Shown here: positions 5,724 to 11,555 of the stretch, in pieces
Layout: each line of letters begins with the position of its first letter
Position numbering within the stretch: position 1 is the stretch's first letter
Assembly (NCBI GenBank): GCA_910577805.1
Contig: CAJTOE010000072.1
Location: 1-11,555 of the forward strand
Origin: an uncultured Oscillospiraceae bacterium
GTDB taxonomy: Bacteria > Bacillota > Clostridia > Oscillospirales > Oscillospiraceae
DNA length: 11,555 nucleotides
Direction: 5' to 3'
Translations under genes and position numbers: made by a program
The notes under the pieces: model-generated
Told to the model about the DNA's origin: nothing
The model's input: the letters and a program-made list of their open reading frames with translations, nothing else
Database searches by the model: none

Positions 5724-6501
5724 GCTGTAACACCTCCCGCGTCAGATTTCCATAGGCTTCGGCCACCTTCCCGCCGGGGTCATGGGCAAAGATGCTCTTG
5801 CCCTCGGCGCTGGTCTCCTTGGCCCGGACAGAGTGGGGTATCTCGGAATCAAATACCTTGATGTCCCCGCCGTAAGTCTCCCGGAGCAGGGCGCTGATCT
5901 CCCTGGCAAAGTTGGTCCGGCTGTCCACCATCGTCAGCAGGATGCCGTCAATGAGCAGCTTGGGATTGATCTGCCGCCGCACCTTGCCCACGGTCTGCAA
6001 GAGCTGTTCAAGCCCTTTCGCCGGGAGGTACTCCGCTTGGACGGGGACAATCAGACGATTGGCAGCGGCCAGGGCGTTGACGGTGAGCATACCCAGGGAG
6101 GGCTGGCAGTCCAGCAGGATGTGGGTGTACTGTTTCCGAACCGTGTCCAGATACTGCCGCAGGATGGTCTCGCGGCTCATGGCGTTCACCAGCGACACCT
6201 CCATGCCGGAGAGTTGGATGTTTGATGGCATGAGGTCCACGCCCTCCGCATGATGCAGGATGCCCTCGCCGGGAGCGATGGGCTGATCGTTCAGCACCTT
6301 GCCCATCAGGTCCGAGAGGGTGACGGGCAGATCGTCCGGCTGGGAATGGCCCAGGCTGATGGAAAGACTGGCCTGGGGGTCTACGTCCACCACTAACACC
6401 TTTTTCCCGGCTTGGGCCAGACCGATGCCGAGGTTTGCGCAAGTTGTACTCTTGCCCGTACCGCCTTTTTGATTGACTACGGCGATCACTTGGGCGTTCA
6501 T
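5680..6501 (-). CDS. parA: ParA-family partition ATPase
   Basis: 273 residues, a deviant-Walker ATPase that positions the element for segregation together with ParB. The deviant Walker A motif is KGGTGKST (12-19). DVDPQAS (39-45) is the A' motif, and ILLDCQPSLGMLTVNALAA (128-146) holds the Walker B-type Asp. There is no N-terminal HTH, so it is the short, Soj-like type that does not bind its own operator through an extra domain. Start ATG 6501 has GGGAG ten bases upstream. The C-terminus overlaps parB by 44 bases. Upstream are two tandem terminator-like hairpins, so either its promoter lies beyond them and is attenuated, or a promoter I could not pick out lies within. Confidence 0.95.
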   Translation of the reverse strand: MNAQVIAVVNQKGGTGKSTTCANLGIGLAQAGKKVLVVDVDPQASLSISLGHSQPDDLPVTLSDLMGKVLNDQPIAPGEGILHHAEGVDLMPSNIQLSGMEVSLVNAMSRETILRQYLDTVRKQYTHILLDCQPSLGMLTVNALAAANRLIVPVQAEYLPAKGLEQLLQTVGKVRRQINPKLLIDGILLTMVDSRTNFAREISALLRETYGGDIKVFDSEIPHSVRAKETSAEGKSIFAHDPGGKVAEAYGNLTREVLQLEKQRAKSRAGISR

Positions 6502-6520
6502 GTGTTCTCAACTCCCTACT

Positions 6521-6551
6521 ACAAATAAAAATACCCCATCGCAAAATGGGG
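6521..6551 (-). terminator. Terminator-like hairpin upstream of parA (proximal)
   Basis: On the minus strand CCCCAT (6551-6546) pairs with ATGGGG (6539-6534) across a 6-base loop, followed by TATTTTTATTTG. The stem is short but GC-rich. It lies 33 bases before the parA start, so it would act as a leader attenuator if transcription starts upstream. Confidence 0.5.
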
Positions 6552-6554
6552 ATG

Positions 6555-6589
6555 AAAAAAGGGAGAACGTAGCTATGCTACATTCTCCC
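6555..6589 (-). terminator. Strong intrinsic terminator upstream of parA (distal)
   Basis: GGGAGAA/TTCTCCC (6561-6567 with 6583-6589) and GTAGC/GCTAC (6569-6573 with 6577-6581) form a 12-bp stem with one mismatch and a 3-base loop. On the minus strand it is followed by TTTTTT (6560-6555). It would stop minus-strand transcription coming from the recombinase side. Confidence 0.75.
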
Positions 6590-7984
6590 GCAAAAAACAG
6601 TATGCAGTTGTCGGCTTTTGCCGTTTTCTATTCCAGGCTGGGAACAGTCAGGAGCCAATCCGCCGCAATCCCGCATAAATCCTGGCTTTTTCAAAACTTT
6701 TCGTACCCTTCCCAACAGCACCTGTTCAACGAATGGTATGTACGGGACTCCAGCCGCAAGGTTCGGGCTGTCCTCCGCGCCAAAGCGGAGCGTGGGGAAC
6801 GGCTGGGAACCAGGGCTCCCTATGGTTACAAAAAGGACGAGAACGACAGTAAAAAGCTGGTCGTGGACGAGGAAGCCGCCGCCATCGTGCGCCGGATTTT
6901 CGCCATGTGCGCCGCTGGCAGCGGGCCAAGCCAGATCGCCCGTAAGCTGCGGGAGGAACAAATCCTCTGCCCCACCACCTATGCCTATCAGAAGTTCGGG
7001 ATCAATCACACGGCATTGAACATGGAGAAGTCCTACCACTGGACCAGCAGTACGATTGCGAATATGCTGGAGAATGAACTGTATCTGGGTAATACCATCA
7101 ATATGAGGTTCAGCACAAAGTCCTACAAGGACAAGCGGAAGGTGGAGCATCCCAAGGAAGAATGTCTGGTATTCGAGGGGACCCACCCCGCCCTGGTCAC
7201 CCAGGAGGTTTGGGATATCGTTCAGCGGGTACGGCAAAACCGGCGCCGCCTCACCAAGATGAATGAGCAGAACAAGTACTCCGGATTGGTGGTGTGCGCC
7301 GACTGCGGGTCCACCATGGTGCTGCACCGGGCGCATACAATGAAGCCCACCTGGAACAATTTCACCTGCCGCACTTACAAGAAAGAGGGTTCGGAGGTCT
7401 GTACCGCCCACTACATCCGGGAGTGTGTGCTGGACGAGGTGATCCTGGAGGATCTGCGGCGGGTGACGGCGATGGCCAGAGAGCAAACCAGGGAGTTCGC
7501 CGAGTACATCGGCGGCAGGCAGTCCGCTGAGATCCAAAGGGAAATCCGCAGGCTGGAGCGGGAACTGACCGCCATGCGAAAGCGCGGTACGGAGCTGGAT
7601 GCCATTTTCAAAAGGCTTTACGAGGATCGGGTCCTTGGACATATTTCGGTGGAGCAGTTTCAGACGCTGTCCGGCGGCTACACGGAGGAGCAGGAGAAAC
7701 TGGCGGTGGAAATCCCAGCGAAAGAAGCAGCCATCCAGAAGCTGCGGGATACGGTTTCTAGCACCGACGGCTTCATCGCCAAGGCCAAGCGTTACACGGA
7801 TATCACGGAGTTAACGCCGGAGCTGCTGCGGCTGTTCATCCAGAAGATTGTGGTGCATGAGAAAAGCACCAAGTGGTCGAAAAAGGCCATGCAGACCATT
7901 GAGAGCCACTACAGCGATATCGGCTGTATCGGAGGGGAAATTCCGCAGGATAAGGAAAGTCCCCGGCAGGAAATCTCAGCGTGA
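6575..7984 (+). pseudogene. Large serine recombinase lacking its catalytic domain
   Basis: Family-like sequence begins at NEWYVRDSSRKVRAV (from about 6728), a point normally some 130-150 residues into a TnpX/TndX-type recombinase of about 550 residues. The whole resolvase domain with the active-site Ser is absent in all three plus frames. What remains is the recombinase domain (APYGYKKDEND, EAAAIVRRIFAM, IARKLREEQI), a zinc ribbon (VVCADCG, then TCRTY and SEVC), a long coiled coil (about 7490-7760) and a DUF4368-like tail (ELTPELLRLFIQKIVVHEK). The residues from ATG 6575 to 6727 resemble nothing I know. ATG 6575 has GGGAG nine bases upstream but lies in a terminator stem; 6602 is an alternative start. 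The protein could still bind DNA but not recombine it. Confidence 0.85.
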
Positions 7985-7996
7985 TTCCTGCCGGGG
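7961..7996. repeat. Perfect 12-bp inverted repeat over the recombinase stop codon
   Basis: CCCCGGCAGGAA (7961-7972) and TTCCTGCCGGGG (7985-7996) are exact complements around a 12-base loop that contains the TGA (7982-7984). No T-run follows directly, so it is not a terminator by itself; it may be a recombination-site relic or an mRNA 3'-end stabiliser. Confidence 0.8.
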
Positions 7997-8022
7997 CGCT
8001 TCCCCAAGTCGTAGATACCCCT

Positions 8023-8057
8023 GTCAGGGGGACGCCAATCCCTGACGTTCTTTTTTT
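8023..8057 (+). terminator. Intrinsic terminator of the recombinase gene
   Basis: GTCAGGG (8023-8029) pairs with CCCTGAC (8040-8046), then GTTCTTTTTTT (8047-8057). An overlapping hairpin CCCCTG/CAGGGG (8018-8030) would compete with it. It has the right polarity for the plus-strand recombinase; the minus-strand chemotaxis gene, ending at 8071, gets no T-run from it. Confidence 0.75.
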
Positions 8058-8070
8058 GCACTCCAGCAGC

Positions 8071-9822
8071 TTACTGCGCGTATGCCATTTCTTCCCGGAT
8101 TTCAAACCGGCTCACCAGCCCCTTCAAGAGCTGCGCCTGGCCCGACAGCTCCTTGCTCGCCGCCGCGCTCTGCTCGGATGTGGCGGAGTTGGTCTGTACC
8201 ACGCCCGAAATCTGGTCGATGCCCAGCGTCACCTGGGCAATGGACGCCGCCTGCTCCTGCGACGCTTTTGAAATCTCATGGACCAGCTTCGCCGCCTGCT
8301 CGGACGCCAGGACGATGCGTCCCATCGACGACGCCGTCTCGTTTGCGATATCGGTTCCCTCCTGCACCGCCTGGACTGTGGCTTCGATCAGAGAAGCCGT
8401 GTTCTTGGAGGCCTCAGCCGATTTGCTGGCCAAGTTGCGGACCTCGTCCGCCACCACTGCAAAGCCTTTTCCTGCGGTGCCGGCTCTGGCGGCTTCCACC
8501 GCCGCATTCAGGGCCAGAATATTCGTCTGGAAGGCGATATCTTCGATGGCTTTGATGATTTTGCTGATTTCAGAGGCAGAATCGTTGATCTGCGCCATCG
8601 CAGTCGTCATCTGCTCCATCTGCTTCTTCCCCTGCTCCAGCTCCGCAGTCGTCGCCATCGCCTGCTCGCTGGCTAACTTCGCGTTCTCCGCATTGTTGGC
8701 CACATGGTCGTGTATTTCGGTGATCGTGGCCGCCAGCTCCTCCACCGAGGAGGCCTGCTCTGTCGCGCCCTGGGCCAGGGACTGCGCACTGCTGGCCACC
8801 TGGTCCGAACCGCAGGCTACCTGCGCGGCGCTGATATCCAGCTGATAGAATGTATCGTTCAAGGTGGAGATGGTATTCTGGAAGGACGCTTTAATGGGGG
8901 CAAAATCGCCCATATAGTCCATGTTCATCTCTAATTTGAGATTGCCCCTGTCCAGCTCTGCCAGAGAGGCGGAGATATCCACGATGTAATCCCGCCAGGT
9001 CTGCACCGTTTTGGACAGCGCCCTGGTCAGGTCCCCGATCTCGTCCTCCGCCTTATAAATGTGGACATCATCCTTCAGATTGCCCCGGCTCAACTCGCCC
9101 AGACGCTCAGAGGCCTCTTTGATCGGAGCCGACATCCGCTTGGCAATCACGGAGATCACACCAAAGCCAACCGCAAACACAGCCAGTCCCGCCACGCATA
9201 TAACCAGCAGAGAGATACGGCTGGATCTGGCGCACGCATCCAGCTCGTCCTGAATGATTGGCAGCATATCCTCCTCATAGTTTCCCGTTCCGATATACCA
9301 GCCGTAAGGCTCGAATTTTTGGATAAAACCTCTTTTGGCCTTGGCTTCCGCTTCGCCCGGCTTGGCAAAGTAAAAATCAATAAAGCCTCCCCCCGGCTTG
9401 TCTCCGGCCGCAATGGTGTCCTGGACGAAGAAATTTCCCTTCTCGTCTGTGGAATTATAGCGGTTCGTACCCTCTACCTCCGGCTTGATATGTACCGCAT
9501 TGGTTCCATCCGCCATATCCGCCCAAAAATATCCTGTTCCGTTATTATAGCGGGTGGTGCGGACGATATATTTGGCATTTTCCATCGCCTCTTCCGCTGA
9601 AATCAGACCTGCTTCATACTTGTCGTACTCCGCCTGCAGCACTCCGATCATACACTCTACCTGGCTCTGGATCATCTGGTCCAGCTTGTCCTTCTCAGCT
9701 TCGATCACCTTGTTATAGGCGATTTGCAGCGCTACATTGGACAGCAGAGAGAGTAAAAAAACGGCTAAAAAAGTTAGAATACCCATGCTTGAGATCAGTT
9801 TTCCACGCAGCTTCAGTTTCAT
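8071..9822 (-). CDS. Methyl-accepting chemotaxis protein with Cache sensor
   Basis: 583 residues, a transmembrane chemoreceptor that signals to CheA through CheW. TM1 is about 9-36. The extracellular part (37-200) looks like a single Cache domain (RYNNGTGYFWADM at 91-103, HIKPEVEGTNRYN, PYGWYIGTGNYEEDM at 172-186). TM2 is about 203-226. A HAMP domain follows (227-280), with a second HAMP-like stretch (284-325, DRGNLKL). The cytoplasmic coiled coil (335-575) has the invariant hairpin tip EDIAFQTNILALNAAVEAAR (427-446) and Gln/Glu pairs suitable for methylation. There is no C-terminal NWETF-like CheR tether. Start ATG 9822 has GGGGAG eight bases upstream. It appears monocistronic with its own promoter (10005-10033) and a leader of about 175 bases. 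The ligand is unknown; Cache folds of this type often sense small organic acids. Confidence 0.95.
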   Translation of the reverse strand: MKLKLRGKLISSMGILTFLAVFLLSLLSNVALQIAYNKVIEAEKDKLDQMIQSQVECMIGVLQAEYDKYEAGLISAEEAMENAKYIVRTTRYNNGTGYFWADMADGTNAVHIKPEVEGTNRYNSTDEKGNFFVQDTIAAGDKPGGGFIDFYFAKPGEAEAKAKRGFIQKFEPYGWYIGTGNYEEDMLPIIQDELDACARSSRISLLVICVAGLAVFAVGFGVISVIAKRMSAPIKEASERLGELSRGNLKDDVHIYKAEDEIGDLTRALSKTVQTWRDYIVDISASLAELDRGNLKLEMNMDYMGDFAPIKASFQNTISTLNDTFYQLDISAAQVACGSDQVASSAQSLAQGATEQASSVEELAATITEIHDHVANNAENAKLASEQAMATTAELEQGKKQMEQMTTAMAQINDSASEISKIIKAIEDIAFQTNILALNAAVEAARAGTAGKGFAVVADEVRNLASKSAEASKNTASLIEATVQAVQEGTDIANETASSMGRIVLASEQAAKLVHEISKASQEQAASIAQVTLGIDQISGVVQTNSATSEQSAAASKELSGQAQLLKGLVSRFEIREEMAYAQ

Positions 9823-9882
9823 TTCAAAGACTCCCCTCTTGTTCTGGTACTCCGCATTCTATTCTCATGTCTTCTTCCCCAG

Positions 9883-9928
9883 GGTATTAAAACAGGCAAT
9901 CACACAAGGGCGTTAAATGCCCAATACC
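9883..9928 (-). promoter_or_regulatory. Structured element in the chemoreceptor mRNA leader
   Basis: GGTATT (9928-9923 on the minus strand) pairs with AATACC (9888-9883) and encloses a GGGC/GCCC hairpin (9922-9908). It sits mid-leader between the proposed promoter and the start codon. I could not match it to a c-di-GMP or other riboswitch. Apart from this, the promoter and the ribosome binding site, the 280-base gap 9823-10100 shows nothing I recognise. Confidence 0.4.
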
Positions 9929-10004
9929 AGCACTATCTTTACTGTAATCCGCAAAGCTGCCCTCTACTTTATGAACCAAAATCACTTTACAAACTACTGT
10001 ATCT

Positions 10005-10033
10005 AATATAATCCAAAATGCCTAAAAAGTCCA
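10005..10033 (-). promoter_or_regulatory. Sigma-A-type promoter for the chemoreceptor gene
   Basis: Minus strand: TGGACT (-35, 10033-10028; 4 of 6 consensus bases), a 17-base spacer, TATATT (-10, 10010-10005; 5 of 6). It lies in the most AT-rich gap of the right part. Transcription would start near 9998. A flagellar-sigma type promoter (TAAA, GCCGATAA) was looked for and not seen. Confidence 0.55.
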
Positions 10034-10100
10034 TGGTATATTCTGCTAAATTCGACCTTTTTGCCATAAATATTTTGTTTTCTTGAAATTTTGCCAAACG

Positions 10101-10132
10101 AAAAAAGGACAAGGCATCGTTCAGCCTTGTCC
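10101..10132 (-). terminator. Terminator of the metallophosphoesterase gene
   Basis: GGACAAGGC (10107-10115) and GCCTTGTCC (10124-10132) form a perfect 9-bp stem. On the minus strand TTTTTT follows (10106-10101). The gene's TGA (10123-10121) lies in the loop, so the last codons form the stem. It isolates this gene from the chemoreceptor promoter downstream. Confidence 0.85.
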
Positions 10133-11008
10133 TTCTTTGTTGGTATAAAGCTCTGCAATCACGATTTCGGGCCGGTTATAAAACCGGAGCGGAATAATAC
10201 TGTTTCCCAGGCCGCGGCTGACTACCATGTGAGTATTATCCGTCAAAAATACTCCAGCGTCATACTTTGGGAACAGGCCCTGATTCGGCGCGATAAGCCC
10301 CCCGACCAGCGGCAGCCGAAACTGCCCGCCGTGTGCGTGACCGCTGAACACCAAATCTACATTGCAGGCTGCATAGCTGTCAAACAGCTCCGGACGGTGT
10401 GAAAGCAAGATGGTATAGCCGCTTTCACCTTCCATCAAATCCTTCAGCTTTGTGCTGACCATGTCCGAAGCGTCTCCAAACATATCAGCTCCGCGGGCAA
10501 AGCTGGGGTCGGACAGGCCAATGAGCGTTATGCTCTCCCCATCCCGGCTTAACTGCACCGCTTCATCCTCCAATATTGTCACGCCCGCCGCCTCCAGCCC
10601 TGCTCTCAGCGCGGCATATTGCGGCAGACGCGCTTCATGGTTGCCGGTGACATAGTAGACCGGCGCAATCTGTACCGCTTGTTCGGCAAAGTGAACCGCA
10701 ATGTCAATTGCAGTACGCCGTGAGTCCACGAAATCTCCCGTTATGACAATGATATCCGGCGCGTTCTCAGACAGCGCTTTTAACAGCCGCACATTCCCTT
10801 TTCCAAATTCCGCGTTATGCAGGTCTGACACCTGGGCAATGCGGAATCCGGAAAATGCCGCAGGAAGCCTATCGCTGGAAATTCTTAGAAAATTCACGCT
10901 CAGCGCCGTGTTTCCCCAGACAGTCCATACGCACAAGAGCAGAAGCAGACTCAATGCTACCCTTGCTTTTCCACTCCACTTCCGCTTCATATGTCTCCTC
11001 AGATTCAT
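10121..11008 (-). CDS. Membrane-anchored metallophosphoesterase, YkuE-like
   Basis: 295 residues from ATG 11008. It has all calcineurin-like di-metal motifs: SDLHN (D62, H64), TGDFVD (G91-D92), GNHE (122-125), LLSHRPE (H204) and GHAHGG (223-228). A single membrane segment (about 17-33) follows a basic N-terminus, placing the catalytic domain outside the cytoplasmic membrane in a Gram-positive cell. The layout matches the YkuE/YaeI group, whose substrates are poorly defined but probably phosphodiester or lipid-linked. ATG 11008 has GAGGA six bases upstream. A TTG at 11029 would add seven residues, and ATG 10990 has GAGGAG only four bases away and would remove six. The gene begins 33 bases after the proposed Y RNA and has its own terminator overlapping the stop codon. 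Confidence 0.9.
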   Translation of the reverse strand: MNLRRHMKRKWSGKARVALSLLLLLCVWTVWGNTALSVNFLRISSDRLPAAFSGFRIAQVSDLHNAEFGKGNVRLLKALSENAPDIIVITGDFVDSRRTAIDIAVHFAEQAVQIAPVYYVTGNHEARLPQYAALRAGLEAAGVTILEDEAVQLSRDGESITLIGLSDPSFARGADMFGDASDMVSTKLKDLMEGESGYTILLSHRPELFDSYAACNVDLVFSGHAHGGQFRLPLVGGLIAPNQGLFPKYDAGVFLTDNTHMVVSRGLGNSIIPLRFYNRPEIVIAELYTNKEGQG

Positions 11009-11040
11009 AGAAATTCCTCGTTTCCCCAAACTCCACCCTC

Positions 11041-11211
11041 GCCGCAGTGGTCAATGCTCGGTGGTTACAGTACAGCGTTACGATGCGGTTGTCACAATGC
11101 CGGGTATCCTCAAAAAGCGGGGACTCGAACCCCACGCAGACCCCTCTGCGCAACCATACCAAATACGGTTCCTTCTCAACCGCGGGAGATCGCATTCGCC
11201 CCGCCTGCGGC
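11041..11211 (-). ncRNA. tRNA-like structured RNA, probable bacterial Y RNA (YrlA type)
   Basis: Minus strand. GCCGCAG (11211-11205) and CTGCGGC (11047-11041) close a 7-bp terminal stem. Inside it GG and AATGC pair with CC and GCATT, flanking unpaired CG/GA. The 5' strand reads GGCGAATG (11200-11193), fitting the GNCGAA-type site that Ro/Rsr proteins bind in Y RNAs, and the 3' strand reads ATTGACC, like the TTGAC of animal Y RNAs. Between the strands lie tRNA-like parts: a D-arm-like TCTC/GAGA hairpin with GG in the loop (11189-11174), a 7-bp arm (11170-11152), a 6-bp variable-type arm CGCAGA/TCTGCG (11150-11135), and a canonical T-arm with loop TTCGAGT (11135-11117). The acceptor stem does not close as in a tRNA. 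The family call comes from motif memory; the ends are estimated. It starts 11 bases after the DIP1984 gene, so it may be processed from that mRNA. Confidence 0.6.
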
Positions 11212-11222
11212 TACCAGCTTTT

Positions 11223-11555
11223 TTACAGCAGCTCCGTGGTCCAGTTGGCCTGCTGAATGGCTCCGTCCAGCTCCCGCAGCTCCCGGGAGAGCCCGTCCGC
11301 TTTCTTACGGTACTCCGCCACCGATACCGTGCTCATAATTTTGATCTCCGACCGGGTGGCCCGCTGGGCCAGGCAGCTGGCGGACATAAGAAAATTGTGG
11401 TACATGCTTGTGCGCAGCTTCAATACATCCCGCCGGGCCAAAAGCTGCGTGATGGTCCCCTGCTCGGTGCGCGTCTCGCTGTTGGTGCGGTTGATCCGTG
11501 CAATCAACTCCTCCAGCCGGGCGGCGCAGGCCTCGTATTCCTCCAGCAGCAGCGC
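11223..11555 (-). CDS. DIP1984-family protein, C-terminal part (cut by window edge)
   Basis: 110 codons are visible; the N-terminus is right of the window. The segment matches my recollection of the DIP1984 family (DUF6847): a coiled-coil start (LEEYEACAARLEELIARINR), the INRTN motif, LLARRDVLKLR, then RSEIKIMSTVSV and the end motif ELDGAIQQANWTTELL. It is a small all-helical cytosolic protein. Its biochemical function is not established to my knowledge. In this window the gene is followed after 11 bases by a tRNA-like RNA, which hints at a link to RNA binding or repair, an inference from position only. A TTG at 11507 is internal, not a start, because the frame stays open and family-like to the window edge. 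Confidence 0.82.
   Translation of the reverse strand, partial: ALLLEEYEACAARLEELIARINRTNSETRTEQGTITQLLARRDVLKLRTSMYHNFLMSASCLAQRATRSEIKIMSTVSVAEYRKKADGLSRELRELDGAIQQANWTTELL

Noticed and set aside
6473..6574. Extension of the recombinase frame upstream to 6473
   Set aside because: It would overlap the parA start, has no homology to a resolvase domain and no ribosome binding site.
6578..7642. Minus-strand 354-codon open frame opposite the recombinase
   Set aside because: Its protein is a low-complexity antisense shadow of the recombinase frame, with no recognisable domain and no ribosome binding site.
8153..8845. Plus-strand 230-codon Ala/Ser-rich open frame
   Set aside because: Antisense of the repetitive chemoreceptor signalling domain; long shadows are normal there.
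9823..9998. c-di-GMP riboswitch upstream of the chemoreceptor
   Set aside because: The conserved core sequences of the known classes were not found by eye.
10869..11195. Minus-strand open frame of 108 codons overlapping the phosphoesterase start
   Set aside because: It reads through the tRNA-like RNA (giving the typical GFESP of a translated T-arm) and then out of frame through the phosphoesterase gene. No ribosome binding site supports it.
11112..11222. A true tRNA gene with AAAAAGC/GCTTTTT as acceptor stem and anticodon TTG
   Set aside because: The T-arm is canonical, but closing with that stem gives about 112 bases and 47 bases between acceptor and anticodon arms instead of about 19. The arm order with a long variable arm also does not suit tRNA-Gln.

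Overview
The window looks like DNA from a gut-type, GC-rich Clostridium relative (Clostridia, perhaps Oscillospiraceae). This rests on strong Shine-Dalgarno sites, frequent TTG/GTG starts, a large-serine-recombinase relative, and a set of accessory genes typical of integrative conjugative elements (ICEs) in these bacteria. The species cannot be named from the sequence.

Left part, about 1-6500, minus strand: the maintenance module of an ICE or plasmid-like element. In transcription order it runs parA, parB, a strong terminator/attenuator, a small gene cluster whose first gene is interrupted by an in-frame TGA, two unknown proteins, a PP-loop (PAPS-reductase/DndC-like) protein, a replication-initiator-like protein (HTH plus DUF6017-like C-terminus), a DUF7768-like small protein, a secreted and membrane-anchored protein, and the start of another secreted protein cut by the window edge. 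ParAB would partition the element, and the Rep-like protein would start its replication. The Rep coding sequence itself holds two 15-bp repeat arrays, an AT-rich tract and two strong inverted repeats, which is the layout of a replication origin embedded in a rep gene. Several genes here carry hairpins right at their ribosome binding sites.

Middle, about 6500-8070: two tandem minus-strand terminator-like hairpins lie upstream of parA. They are followed by a plus-strand large serine recombinase that has lost its whole N-terminal catalytic domain but keeps the recombinase domain, zinc ribbon, coiled coil and DUF4368-like tail. A perfect 12-bp inverted repeat and a plus-strand terminator close the region. 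This is probably a decayed edge of the element.

Right part, about 8070-11555, minus strand: apparently ordinary chromosome. It holds a methyl-accepting chemotaxis protein with a Cache sensor and its own promoter and long leader, a membrane-anchored YkuE-type metallophosphoesterase, and the C-terminal part of a DIP1984-family protein. Between the last two lies a tRNA-like structured RNA with a canonical T-loop, a D-arm-like hairpin and a terminal stem carrying the Ro/Rsr-binding-like motif GGCGAATG. I read it as a bacterial Y RNA of the YrlA type. This is the most interesting object in the window, together with the origin-like arrays inside the rep gene.
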